NCBI RefSeq assembly: GCF_002284575.1
Contig: NZ_NPKJ01000068.1
Location: 535,033-599,032, forward strand
From: Mesorhizobium temperatum
GTDB lineage: Bacteria; Pseudomonadota; Alphaproteobacteria; Rhizobiales; Rhizobiaceae
DNA length: 64,000 nucleotides
Direction of reading: 5' to 3'
Shown: positions 7,587 through 16,019 of the stretch, one piece after another
Layout of the letters: each line of letters opens with the position of its first letter
How positions within the stretch are numbered: position 1 is the first letter of the stretch
The notes under the pieces: generated by a model
What the model was told of the DNA's origin: nothing
Seen by the model: only the letters and a program-made list of their open reading frames with translations
The model's database searches: none
Program-made: the position numbers and the translations under genes

Positions 7587-8936
7587 ATGACCGGCCGCGC
7601 AAATTCGATCGTCCCGAATTCGATCATTATTGTCGGCGGCGGCGCCAGCGGCGTCGTCCTTGCCGCGCATCTGTTGAAGTCGCCCAATCCCGATCTCCGC
7701 GTCACGCTGATCGAAAAGCGTCCGCATTTCGGACAGGGCATCGCCTATTCCACGCTGCTGTCGGCGCATGTGCTGAATGTCAGCGCGGCCGGCATGAGCG
7801 CCTATGCCGACGACCCCGGCAATTTCTGGCGCTGGCTGCTTGAACGCGGCCTGTCTACCCCAGAGCAGGCGCCGGTCTACGCACCGCGCAGTGTCTATGC
7901 CCGCTATCTGAAGGAACTGCTGGACGAGCTCGAGGCTCGCGAGACCGGGCGTCTTCGCCTGATCCGCGAGGAGAGCCTGTCGATCTCGCCGACCGGGTCC
8001 GGGGTCGAGGTGGCGCTGGCCAACGGCACCAGCGTCGTCGCCCACCTTGCCGTGCTGGCGACCGGGCATGACGAGGAGCCGGGCGCCGGCCAGGGCCACG
8101 CGATCAGGATGGGATCGGAGGCCGACACCGCGCTGGACCCCGAAGCCCGAGTCCTGGTGCTGGGCACCGGCTTGAGCATGGTCGATGCCTTCCTGTCACT
8201 CGAACAGCGCGGTCATCGCGGCGAGATCGTTGCGGTGGCGCGGCGCGGCCTGCTGCCTTCGCCGCACCGCAAGGGCAATCCGATCAAGCTCGACGTCGCC
8301 GACATTCCGCTCGGCACCCAGCTTTCCTATTTTGTCGGCTGGTTCCGCGACCTGATCCGGGAAAACCAGAAGGCCGGCATCGACTGGCGCGACGTCGTCG
8401 ACGGTCTCAGGCCGTTCAACCAGAAGATCTGGCAGAACTGGCCGTCGTCGGCCAGGCGCCGCTTTGTCGAGCACACCAAGGCGTGGTGGGATATCCACCG
8501 CCATCGCATGGCGCCGGAAGTCTATGGCCGCGTCACCGAGGCGGTGCAGTCGGGCCGCATCCGGCTTGTCGCCGGGCGTGTCGTCGGCATTACGGCGGGC
8601 GACGATTTCACCGTGCAGGTCCAGTCGCGGCACACGCAAAACATCGAGACGTTCGAAGTCGCCCGCATCTACGATTGCACCGGCATCGCCAGGGACATCT
8701 CGACCACGTCGAACAGCGTGGTGCGGTCGCTGGTCGACCGCGGGCTGGCCCGGCCGGACCCGCTGCGCCTTGGCCTCGACGTATCAGACAATTGCGAGGT
8801 CATCGCCTGCGACGGCACCGTATCGGCCAAGATTCTCGCGGTCGGGCCGCTGACGCGCGGCACCTTCTTCGAGATCGACGCCATTCCCGACATCCGCGTC
8901 CAATGCGCGCGGGTGAGCCGGCGGCTGCTGGGGTGA
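7587..8936 (+). CDS. FAD/NAD(P)-binding protein (NAD_binding_9 type)
   Basis: A 449-residue predicted flavoprotein. The N-terminus has the dinucleotide-binding motif IIIVGGGASGVVLAAHLL, followed by VTLIEKRPHFGQGIAYST and the FWRWL region typical of the FAD-NAD(P)-binding family. A second Rossmann motif, VLVLGTGLSMVDAFLSL, lies near residue 180, and DCTGIARD near 365. Members are thought to be oxidoreductases, some tied to sulfur or siderophore metabolism, but the substrate is not evident. It lies 37 bp after the Rrf2 gene and ahead of cystathionine beta-synthase. Confidence 0.8.
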   Translation: MTGRANSIVPNSIIIVGGGASGVVLAAHLLKSPNPDLRVTLIEKRPHFGQGIAYSTLLSAHVLNVSAAGMSAYADDPGNFWRWLLERGLSTPEQAPVYAPRSVYARYLKELLDELEARETGRLRLIREESLSISPTGSGVEVALANGTSVVAHLAVLATGHDEEPGAGQGHAIRMGSEADTALDPEARVLVLGTGLSMVDAFLSLEQRGHRGEIVAVARRGLLPSPHRKGNPIKLDVADIPLGTQLSYFVGWFRDLIRENQKAGIDWRDVVDGLRPFNQKIWQNWPSSARRRFVEHTKAWWDIHRHRMAPEVYGRVTEAVQSGRIRLVAGRVVGITAGDDFTVQVQSRHTQNIETFEVARIYDCTGIARDISTTSNSVVRSLVDRGLARPDPLRLGLDVSDNCEVIACDGTVSAKILAVGPLTRGTFFEIDAIPDIRVQCARVSRRLLG

Positions 8937-8960
8937 GGGTTTGAGGTCGGCGCTCTACGG

Positions 8961-9116
8961 CCCCCCTCTGTCCTGCCGGACATCTCCCCCACAAGGAGGG
9001 AGATCGGCAGCTTCGCTGACTGCGCCATTCTTTCAACGTTTGAGATTGGCGAAACCGATTGCGACATCCAATCTCCCCCCACGTGGGGGGAGATGGCCGG
9101 CAGGCCAGAGGGGGGC
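8961..9116. repeat. Intergenic imperfect palindrome, about 156 bp
   Basis: Left arm GCCCCCCTCTGTCCTGCCGG with ATCTCCCCC pairs with the right arm GGGGGGAGAT...CCGGCAGGCCAGAGGGGGGC. The less paired centre carries GATTGGCGAAA. It has the same plan and near-identical arms as the element at 13468, so the two are copies of one family. It lies between the FAD protein gene and cystathionine beta-synthase and shows that the latter does not start here. Confidence 0.85.
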
Positions 9117-9286
9117 GCTGTCCCGCAGCCTTTCGCGAGCGGCCCACACGTCCAGCCGTGGAATCCCATTCCCCGTCTGGCCAACGGATTGGCACGATCT
9201 ATCTTCTTTCAGACTGCAAACGGCTGGAAAAGAAGGATAGGCTGACAGCCTGCCCAAGGCGGTCGCTTGACCATGGAGCATCTGAT

Positions 9287-10759
9287 ATGAGCAAGCATAA
9301 GATCGCCGCACCCGACAGTGCCCCCTCGGGCAGTGCCCTTTCGGACAGGGCCCCATCCTCTGACAGTGCAATGTCCCGCCTGCGTCCGCCCTATGCATCG
9401 GTTCTCGACCTGATCGGGCAGACGCCGGTCGTCGAGCTGACCAAATTCGACATCGGCAAGTGCCGGCTGTTCATCAAGCTCGAAAGCCAGAACCCCGGCG
9501 GCTCGATCAAGGACCGCATCGCGCTGTCGATGATTGCCGCCGCCGAAAAACAGGGCAAGCTGAAGCGCGGCGGCACCATCGTCGAGGCGACCGCCGGCAA
9601 CACCGGTCTTGGCCTCGCCCAGGTCGGTATCCCCAAGGGCTACAGCATCATTCTCGTCGTGCCCGACAAGATGTCGCGCGAAAAGATCCAGCATTTGCGG
9701 GCGCTCGGTGCGGAAGTACGCATGACCCGTTCCGATGTCGGCAAGGGTCACGCCGAATACTATCAGGACATGGCCGAAAAGATCGCCGCCGAGCTGCCCG
9801 GCGCCTTCTATGCCAATCAGTTCGCCAATCCGGCCAACCCGCTGGCCCATGAAACCACGACCGGTCCGGAAATCTTTCAACAGCTCGATGGCGACGTCGA
9901 CGCGGTAGTCGTCGGCGTCGGTTCGGGCGGCACGCTGACCGGGCTTGGCCGCTATTTCGCTGATGTCTCGCCGAAGACCGAGATGATTCTCGCCGATCCG
10001 GTCGGCTCGGTGCTGGCGCCCCTGATCAAGACCGGCAAGATGATAGAGGCCGGAAGTTGGACCGTGGAAGGCATCGGCGAGGATTTCGTCCCGCCCAATG
10101 CCGATCTGTCGCTGGTTAAGAAGGCCTACTCCATCACCGACAAGCAGAGCATGCTGGCCGTGCGCGACCTGCTTTCGCGGGAAGGCATCCTCGCCGGCTC
10201 GTCGTCCGGCACGCTGCTTTCGACCGCGCTTCGCTATTGCCGCGAGCAGACCGTGCCGAAACGGGTCGTCACCTTCGTCTGCGACAGCGGCAACAAGTAC
10301 CTGTCGAAAGTATTCGACGACTTCTGGCTGGCCGAGCAAGGCTTGGCCGAGCAGGAGCAGCACGGCGACCTGCGCGATCTGGTGATGCGCACGCTGCGCA
10401 CCGGCGACATAGTGTCTGTCGGCCCGGACGAAAGCCTGCTCAACGCCTATGGCCGCATGCGCCGTTCGGATGTCTCGCAACTGCCGGTGCTGGACGACGG
10501 CAAGCTGGTCGGCATCGTCGACGAAAGCGATATCCTCGCCCACGTCGAAGGCCCCTATGACAGCCGCTGGGACCGTTTTAAGGCCCCGGTCCGCACGGCG
10601 ATGACCTCCAATTTGCACACGCTGCAGGCCAGCCAGACGCTGGACGCGCTGCTGCCGGTGTTCGACCGCAACGAAGTCGCCATCGTCTTCGATGGCGACG
10701 AATTCATTGGCCTGATAACCCGCATCGACCTGATCAACCATCTGAGGCGCGCCCGATGA
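9287..10759 (+). CDS. Cystathionine beta-synthase
   Basis: A 490-residue PLP enzyme that would condense serine and homocysteine to cystathionine. The catalytic domain spans about residues 35-355: PLP lysine Lys75 in PGGSIKDR, the ATAGNTG loop, and the phosphate-binding GVGSGGTLTGLG. Two CBS domains follow (about 370-425 and 435-490), the regulatory module of this enzyme class; no N-terminal heme domain is present. I chose ATG at 9287 because longer readings run into the upstream palindrome. Residues 10-24 come from a degenerate 15-bp triplication. The stop overlaps the next start by 4 bp. Confidence 0.9.
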   Translation: MSKHKIAAPDSAPSGSALSDRAPSSDSAMSRLRPPYASVLDLIGQTPVVELTKFDIGKCRLFIKLESQNPGGSIKDRIALSMIAAAEKQGKLKRGGTIVEATAGNTGLGLAQVGIPKGYSIILVVPDKMSREKIQHLRALGAEVRMTRSDVGKGHAEYYQDMAEKIAAELPGAFYANQFANPANPLAHETTTGPEIFQQLDGDVDAVVVGVGSGGTLTGLGRYFADVSPKTEMILADPVGSVLAPLIKTGKMIEAGSWTVEGIGEDFVPPNADLSLVKKAYSITDKQSMLAVRDLLSREGILAGSSSGTLLSTALRYCREQTVPKRVVTFVCDSGNKYLSKVFDDFWLAEQGLAEQEQHGDLRDLVMRTLRTGDIVSVGPDESLLNAYGRMRRSDVSQLPVLDDGKLVGIVDESDILAHVEGPYDSRWDRFKAPVRTAMTSNLHTLQASQTLDALLPVFDRNEVAIVFDGDEFIGLITRIDLINHLRRAR

Positions 10760-11937
10760 CCGTAAGAGAAACCCTATCGGGCAGGAACCGTCTGGCCTTC
10801 TCGACGCGCACGATCCATGGCGGCCAGAGCCACGACCCGACGACGGGCGCGGTGATGGTGCCGATCTATGCGACCTCGACCTATGGCCAGCAGAGCCCGG
10901 GCGTGCACAAGGGATTTGAATACGCCCGCAGCCAGAACCCGACCCGCTTCGCCTTCGAGCGCGCGGTGGCCGATCTCGAAAGCGGCGCAGCCGCCTTCGC
11001 CTTTGCCTCGGGCCTGGCGGCGATCGCCACCATTTTCGAACTGCTCGATTCCGGCGCCCATGTCGTCGCCACCGACGACATCTATGGCGGCACCTTCCGG
11101 CTGCTCGAGCGGGTGCGCAAGCGCTCGGCCAATTTGCAGGTCGACTTCGTCGACTTCACCGATCTGGCCGCGGTCGAGGCGGCGATCCGCCCGGAAACCA
11201 GAATGCTCTGGGTCGAGACGCCGACCAACCCGCTGCTGCGCGTCGTCGATCTCGAAGCGGTCGCAGCACTGGCCAGGCGCAAAGGCGTGCTCTCGGTAGC
11301 CGACAACACCTTCTGCAGCCCCTATCTGCAGCGGCCGCTGGAGCTCGGCATCGACATATCAGTCCACTCGACGACGAAATACCTCAACGGCCATTCCGAC
11401 ATGGTCGGCGGCGTCGCCGTGGTCGGCGACAACAAGGATCTCGTCGACCGCCTGAAATTCCTGCAGAACGCCATCGGCGCTATTTCCGGCCCATTCGACA
11501 GTTTCCTGGCGCTGCGCGGCCTCAAGACGCTGGCGCTCAGGATGGAGCGCCATTCGTCGAACGGTCAGAAGATCGCGCACTGGCTGGAAAGCCGCCCCGA
11601 CATTCGCCGCGTCATCTATCCCGGTCTCCCCAGCCACCCGCAGCACGCCGTTGCCAGGCGGCAGATGCATGCCTTCGGCGGCATGATCACGGTCGAGCTC
11701 GACCGCGACCTCGCCGGCACCAAACGTTTCCTCGAACACACGCAACTGTTCACGCTGGCCGAAAGCCTCGGCGGCGTCGAAAGCCTGATCGAGCACCCGG
11801 CGCTGATGACACATGGCTCGATCCCGGCCGGGAAGCGGGCCACGATCGGGATTTCCGATTCGCTGGTGCGGTTGTCGGCCGGGATCGAGGATGGCGACGA
11901 TCTGATTGCGGATTTGGATCAGGCGCTGGCGAGTTGA
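10756..11937 (+). CDS. Cystathionine gamma-synthase / gamma-lyase family PLP enzyme
   Basis: A 393-residue Cys/Met-metabolism PLP enzyme. It has TRTIHGGQSHDPTTGAV near the N-terminus, the FASGLAAI segment, VETPTNPLL, and the PLP lysine in SVHSTTKYLNGHSD. The C-terminus SLGGVESLIEHPALMTH and RLSAGIEDGDDLI are typical. Sequence alone does not separate synthase from lyase; coupling to cystathionine beta-synthase (ATGA overlap) suggests the lyase direction, giving reverse transsulfuration from homocysteine to cysteine. Cytoplasmic. Confidence 0.9.
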   Translation: MTVRETLSGRNRLAFSTRTIHGGQSHDPTTGAVMVPIYATSTYGQQSPGVHKGFEYARSQNPTRFAFERAVADLESGAAAFAFASGLAAIATIFELLDSGAHVVATDDIYGGTFRLLERVRKRSANLQVDFVDFTDLAAVEAAIRPETRMLWVETPTNPLLRVVDLEAVAALARRKGVLSVADNTFCSPYLQRPLELGIDISVHSTTKYLNGHSDMVGGVAVVGDNKDLVDRLKFLQNAIGAISGPFDSFLALRGLKTLALRMERHSSNGQKIAHWLESRPDIRRVIYPGLPSHPQHAVARRQMHAFGGMITVELDRDLAGTKRFLEHTQLFTLAESLGGVESLIEHPALMTHGSIPAGKRATIGISDSLVRLSAGIEDGDDLIADLDQALAS

Positions 11938-11964
11938 AGGGGGCCGTGCCCTGTTGGATAGTGA

Positions 11965-12373
11965 GGTCAGTTTGAAATTTCCTGGCTGAATGGCGCATCC
12001 AACTGTGAATTGACAAAGCGACGTACCCTCGCTTTGCTATCGGGGCAACCTGGGAGGGAAAGCCATGGCTTACTCGTATCGTTGCAGGGACTATCCAGGA
12101 AACGAGGCCTGTCCAGCGACGTTCACGGCAGAGACCGAGGCGGAAGTGATGAAGCACGTCGAGCTTCACGGCGCGATCGCTCATGGGGAAGACCCGAAGC
12201 AATGGTCTCCGGAAGACCGTAAACAGGTCAAGAAGCTAATTGTAGCGACCTAAACTCGCTTCTTGTACGGGCCGCGCAGTGCGCCCGTCACTATCTCCAA
12301 TGCTTCGGCAAGCATTTAGGAGTTCGGCCGATAGGCGACAACGCCTAGGCACGGTCGAAATTTCAAACTGACC
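11965..12373. repeat. 16-bp perfect inverted repeats bounding a 409-bp segment
   Basis: GGTCAGTTTGAAATTT at 11965-11980 is matched exactly by its reverse complement at 12358-12373. Both copies extend outward with GTG after one mismatched base. The only gene between them is the DUF1059 gene. The layout looks like a miniature transposable element or a pair of element ends, but no transposase and no target duplication are visible. Confidence 0.6.
12065..12253 (+). CDS. DUF1059 small protein
   Basis: A 62-residue protein matching the DUF1059 pattern: a short N-terminal strand with Cys7 (YRCRDYPGNEACPATF), HVELH in the middle and an EDPKQWSPEDRKQVK tail. The conserved Cys7, Cys16 and His residues could bind a metal, but this is not established. 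A GGGAGG ribosome binding site sits 7 nt before ATG 12065. It stands alone between two 16-bp inverted repeats. Confidence 0.82.
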   Translation: MAYSYRCRDYPGNEACPATFTAETEAEVMKHVELHGAIAHGEDPKQWSPEDRKQVKKLIVAT

Positions 12374-12451
12374 CACCACCGCCCGTTGACCTGAGTGGCA
12401 TCCGGCGGAATTGTGGTCTTTCCTGCAATTGCCGACAGGCACGATTGAAGC

Positions 12452-13429
12452 ATGTCCATTCGCGAGCGCAACCTACCGAGGGCAAACGACGCCCCCCTCA
12501 CCTTTGCCGTCCTGGTCTTCCCCGGCTTTCCGATGATGGCGTTCAGCTCGGTGATCGAGCCGTTGCGCGCGGCCAATGTGCTGGCGAAGCGGCAATGCTA
12601 CCGCTGGATCATCGTCGGCGCCGCCGAAGGGCCGGTCGAGGCCTCGAACGGCGTCGTCATCCAGCCCGGCTTTTTTGCCGGCGATGCGCCGAAGGTCGAT
12701 CGCATCGTCGTCTGCTCGGGCGGTGATGCCGATCATCTCGTCGCCGAGGACGCGGTTAGCTGGATCCGCAGGAGTCTGCGCGGCGGCGCTCATATCGGCG
12801 CGGTGGCGGATGCCGCCTTCTTCCTGGCGCGGGCCGGCCTGCTCGACGGCCATGCCTGCACCTTGCACTGGACCAGCCAGGCGGCCTTCACCGAGGCGTT
12901 CCCGGACATCGAGCTCAGGCGCGATCTCTATGTCATCGACCGCAAGCGCTTCACCTCGGCCGGCGGCGTTGGCAGCCTCGACATGATGCTGGAGATCATC
13001 ACCAACGATTTTGGCGCCGAACTCGCGGCCGGCGTCGCCGAATGGTTCGTGCACAGCCAGCTGCGCTCCAGCGTCGACCGCAAGCTGATGCCGCTGCGGT
13101 TACGCACCGGCGTCCAGAACGAACTGGTGCTGTCGGCCATCGCCATCATGGAGGATGCGGTGGAGGAGCGGCTCGGCATGGCGGCGCTGGCGGAAAAGCT
13201 CGGCGTGTCCTCCGACAAGCTCGAACGAAACTTCCGCTCCGAGCTCAGCATCTCGCCCAACGGCTATTACCGCCGCCTGCGGCTGAAGCGCGCCGCCGAT
13301 CTCCTGGCGCATTCGACGCTGATGGTGCGCGACGTGGCGCTCGCCTGCGGTTTTGCTTCGATGTCGAGTTTTGCGCGGGCTTTCAGGGAGGAGCATGGCC
13401 ACGCGCCGAAGGTGGCGCGGAGGCATTAG
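12452..13429 (+). CDS. GlxA family transcriptional regulator (DJ-1/PfpI domain plus AraC HTH)
   Basis: A 325-residue regulator. Residues 15-190 form a class I amidotransferase-like domain of the DJ-1/PfpI type, here a sensor (FAVLVFPGFPMMAF...SGGDADHL...TSAGGVGSLDMML). Residues 220-325 form the AraC double HTH (RLGMAALAEKLGVSSDKLERNF, then DVALACGFASMSSFARAF). The position usually holding the nucleophile Cys in active enzymes reads AVADAAFFLARAG, without Cys, so it is probably not catalytic. Relatives such as GbdR and CdhR control amine and betaine catabolism. The catabolic genes at 13732-19019 are the likely targets. Confidence 0.85.
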   Translation: MSIRERNLPRANDAPLTFAVLVFPGFPMMAFSSVIEPLRAANVLAKRQCYRWIIVGAAEGPVEASNGVVIQPGFFAGDAPKVDRIVVCSGGDADHLVAEDAVSWIRRSLRGGAHIGAVADAAFFLARAGLLDGHACTLHWTSQAAFTEAFPDIELRRDLYVIDRKRFTSAGGVGSLDMMLEIITNDFGAELAAGVAEWFVHSQLRSSVDRKLMPLRLRTGVQNELVLSAIAIMEDAVEERLGMAALAEKLGVSSDKLERNFRSELSISPNGYYRRLRLKRAADLLAHSTLMVRDVALACGFASMSSFARAFREEHGHAPKVARRH

Positions 13430-13467
13430 GCGTCCGCGCGCTGACGCGGCGCAACGACGGCGGGACA

Positions 13468-13625
13468 GCGCCCCCCTCTGGCCTGCCGGCCATCTCCCCC
13501 ACTTGGGGGGAGATCGGCTGTCACCGCTGATTTCGCCAATCGCCAACGTTGCAGGAATGTGCGGAACGCCGAAGCCGCCAATCTCCCCCAAGTGGGGGAG
13601 ATGTCCGGTAGGACAGAGGGGGGCG
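13468..13625. repeat. Intergenic imperfect palindrome, about 158 bp
   Basis: GCGCCCCCCTCTGGCCTGCC and CATCTCCCCCACTTGGGGGG on the left pair with CCAAGTGGGGGAGATG and GACAGAGGGGGGCGC on the right. The centre contains GATTTCGCCAATCGCC, matching part of the element at 8961 in reverse orientation. Confidence 0.85.
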
Positions 13626-13731
13626 CCGTAGAGCGCTACGGACGCTAAGCGGCATTCGGCACAACACCTGCGGGATTCCGCACAAGCTCTTCGCGGCGCA
13701 CAGCTATGTTCAGGGCTTCCAGGAGGCACCC

Positions 13732-15036
13732 ATGAGCATTGTCGTGTTCGACCCCGACAGCACTGAGGACGTCGACTTCAAAAACCGCATGCGCCACCCG
13801 GCGGCCGCCGATCCGGCCGGCGGCATGTGGCTGTCCGACACCGAGCCGTCCTTCATCGATGCGGACGCGCTGCGCAAGGGGCGGCTGGCCAAGCTGCGCG
13901 CCTGGATGCGCGAGGCCGGTTATGGCGCCGTCGTGCTGTTCGATCCCTATAACCAGCGCTACGCCACCGGCTCGCGCAACATGTTCGGTTATTTCCTTCG
14001 CAACTCGACCCGCTACTTCTTCATCCCGACCGAAGGGCCGATCGTGCTGTTCGAATATCCGCAGAGCTATCATGTCTCGATGGTGCTCGACACGATCGAC
14101 GAGGCGCGGCCGTCCAAGCTGGTGTGGTCTTCGGTGTCGGGCCGCGACGACGAAACCGCGGGTCCCTTCGCCGACGAGATCGCCGAACTGCTCAAGGCGC
14201 ATGGCGGCGGCTCGATGAAGCTCGGCCTCGACCGTTGCGGCCATCTGCAGGCGCTGGCGCTGGAAAAGCGCGGCTGCGAGGTCCGGGATTGTCAGGGCGA
14301 GATCCTCGCCGTGCGGGCGGTCAAGACGCCCGAAGAAATAAAATGCCTGCAGGTCTCGATGGCCGGCGCCGAGGCCGCCGTCTATGCCGTGCGTGAGGCG
14401 ATCAAGCCCGGCGTGTCCGAAAACGATCTGTTCGCCATCATGTATCACGAGGTGATCCGGCAGGGCGGTGAGTTCATCGAAACGCGTTTGCTGACTTCGG
14501 GCCAGCGCACCAACCCGTGGTTCAACGAAGCCAGCGGCCGCAAGATCAGGCCGGGCGAACTTTTGGCGCTGGATACCGATACGATCGGCTGCTACGGCTA
14601 TTATTCGGACTTCTCGCGCACCTTCCGCTGCGGCCCGGGCAAGCCGACGGATTATCAGAAATCGCTCTACCGCATGGCCCACGACCAGGTTCAGCACAAC
14701 ATCTCGATCGTCAGGCCGGGCATGGCGTTTCGCGAGATTGCCGAAAAGGCCTGGAAGATCCCGGACCGTTTCGTCGACCAGCGCTACACGTCTGTCATGC
14801 ACGGCGTCGGCATGCATGGCGAGACGCCGTTCATCGCGCACGCCATGGACTACGAGACCTACGGCCGCGACGGTTTTGTCGTGCCCGGCATGGTGGTCAG
14901 CGTCGAGAGCTATATCGGCGAAAAAGGCGGACGCGAGGGTGTCAAGCTCGAGGACGAGATCCTGGTCACCGAGACCGGCACCGAGCTTCTGTCGCGCTTT
15001 CCCTATGAGGACGATTTTCTGGAGGAACAGGTTTGA
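13732..15036 (+). CDS. M24 (creatinase/prolidase fold) protein of the DddP-like type
   Basis: A 434-residue pita-bread-fold metalloprotein. Likely metal ligands are Asp283 and Asp293 (LDTDTIG...YSDFSR), His357 (MHGVGMHGE), Glu392 (SVESYIGE) and Glu407 (KLEDEIL). The run GGEFIETRLLTSGQRTNPWF strongly recalls DddP, a DMSP lyase of marine Rhodobacterales, and the ligand spacing (10, 64, 35, 15) equals the DddP spacing as I remember it. However, the place of the proposed DddP catalytic Asp (six residues after the His) is Gly363. DMSP cleavage is therefore doubtful; an aminopeptidase or creatinase-like hydrolase is the alternative. It is followed by other hydrolase genes. Confidence 0.75.
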   Translation: MSIVVFDPDSTEDVDFKNRMRHPAAADPAGGMWLSDTEPSFIDADALRKGRLAKLRAWMREAGYGAVVLFDPYNQRYATGSRNMFGYFLRNSTRYFFIPTEGPIVLFEYPQSYHVSMVLDTIDEARPSKLVWSSVSGRDDETAGPFADEIAELLKAHGGGSMKLGLDRCGHLQALALEKRGCEVRDCQGEILAVRAVKTPEEIKCLQVSMAGAEAAVYAVREAIKPGVSENDLFAIMYHEVIRQGGEFIETRLLTSGQRTNPWFNEASGRKIRPGELLALDTDTIGCYGYYSDFSRTFRCGPGKPTDYQKSLYRMAHDQVQHNISIVRPGMAFREIAEKAWKIPDRFVDQRYTSVMHGVGMHGETPFIAHAMDYETYGRDGFVVPGMVVSVESYIGEKGGREGVKLEDEILVTETGTELLSRFPYEDDFLEEQV

Positions 15037-15106
15037 TCCCAGTATCCACCAGTGGCCCCAGTGCAGTATCGCAAACATTCGAGACTAGCCGCAGCGCTCA
15101 TGCTTT

Positions 15107-15289
15107 CGTCATCCTAGGGCGGAGCAAGGAGCGAAGCGACGCAGCGCAGACCCTAAGATCCATGCCGCTACATCTCGGCTTCGAGACGGTGCAGAACTCT
15201 GTTCCGCTGCATTCTTCGCTAGAGGTAACGGCATGGATTCCAGGGTCTCCGCGACGCCGCTTCGCGGCTGCTACGCCCTGGAATGACGA
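15107..15289. repeat. Intergenic palindromic element, about 183 bp, second family
   Basis: TCGTCATCCTAGGG at the left end is matched by CCCTGGAATGACGA at the right end. Inside, AGACCCTAAGATCCATGCC pairs with GGCATGGATTCCAGGGTCT, and each half carries a small CGAAGCG/CGCTTCG hairpin. Its sequence is unrelated to the C-rich palindromes elsewhere in the window. It lies between the M24 gene and the isochorismatase-fold gene. Confidence 0.8.
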
Positions 15290-15304
15290 AGTTCAGGTAT
15301 CCGA

Positions 15305-15985
15305 ATGAAAGGCCCGATCTCGATCAAACGCGGCACGGTGGCCGCGGTGTTCGTCGACCTCCAGGAGGAGCATCGGCAGGACAAGCGCTATCTGGTCGAA
15401 GGTTTCGCCGACATCCTCGCCAACGTCCAGCGCCTGCAGGCGGCGGCACGGGCCAACGATGTGCTGCTCTACCATTCGGCCTATATCGTCGATCTCACCA
15501 GGGAGGCGCGGCGGTTCCATCCGGTCGATGCGAATGGCAGGTCGGCCTTCTCCGACAAGGACGATCCGCTGACGGCGATCTGCCCGGAAGTGGCGCCGGT
15601 CGCCGGCGAGATGATGCTGGTCAAGACTGAGGCCAGCGCCTTCGGTGCGGGCCCTGCCGCCGGCCGGCTCAAGGCCGAAGGGATCGAGTGGCTGGTCGTT
15701 GCCGGCGTGTGGACCGAGGCCTGCATCGACGCCACCGTCAGGGATGCAGTGTCATCAGGCTTTCGGGTGCTGCTGGTCAAGGATGCGTGCGGCAGCGGCA
15801 GCACGGCGATGCACCAGACCGCCATCCTCAACCTTGCCAACCGGCTCTATGGCGGCGCCGTCACCACCACCGACGGCGCCTGCCGGCTGATGGCAGGCGA
15901 GACGGTCGATGCATGGCAGGTCGTGGGCTCGGTGCCTTTGCGCTTCACCTATGAAAACGCCGCCCGGCTATACGACGAACTCTGA
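15305..15985 (+). CDS. Cysteine hydrolase, isochorismatase fold
   Basis: A 226-residue member of the isochorismatase-like hydrolase superfamily. The catalytic triad is Asp18 (VFVDLQ), Lys107 (LVKTEASAF) and Cys140 (VWTEACIDATVRDA). Relatives hydrolyse amides such as N-carbamoylsarcosine, ureidoacrylate or nicotinamide. Next to an M24 creatinase-fold protein this suggests breakdown of an N-methylated or carbamoylated compound, but the substrate is not determined. The start ATG follows the palindrome by 15 bp. The next gene begins 35 bp after its stop. Confidence 0.82.
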   Translation: MKGPISIKRGTVAAVFVDLQEEHRQDKRYLVEGFADILANVQRLQAAARANDVLLYHSAYIVDLTREARRFHPVDANGRSAFSDKDDPLTAICPEVAPVAGEMMLVKTEASAFGAGPAAGRLKAEGIEWLVVAGVWTEACIDATVRDAVSSGFRVLLVKDACGSGSTAMHQTAILNLANRLYGGAVTTTDGACRLMAGETVDAWQVVGSVPLRFTYENAARLYDEL

Positions 15986-16019
15986 CGCTTCCAGGGTCCA
16001 GAAACAAGGGTCCGGAAGG

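Noticed and set aside
9059..9286. Upstream extension of cystathionine beta-synthase
   Set aside because: The extra 76 codons start inside an intergenic palindrome and carry no protein pattern.
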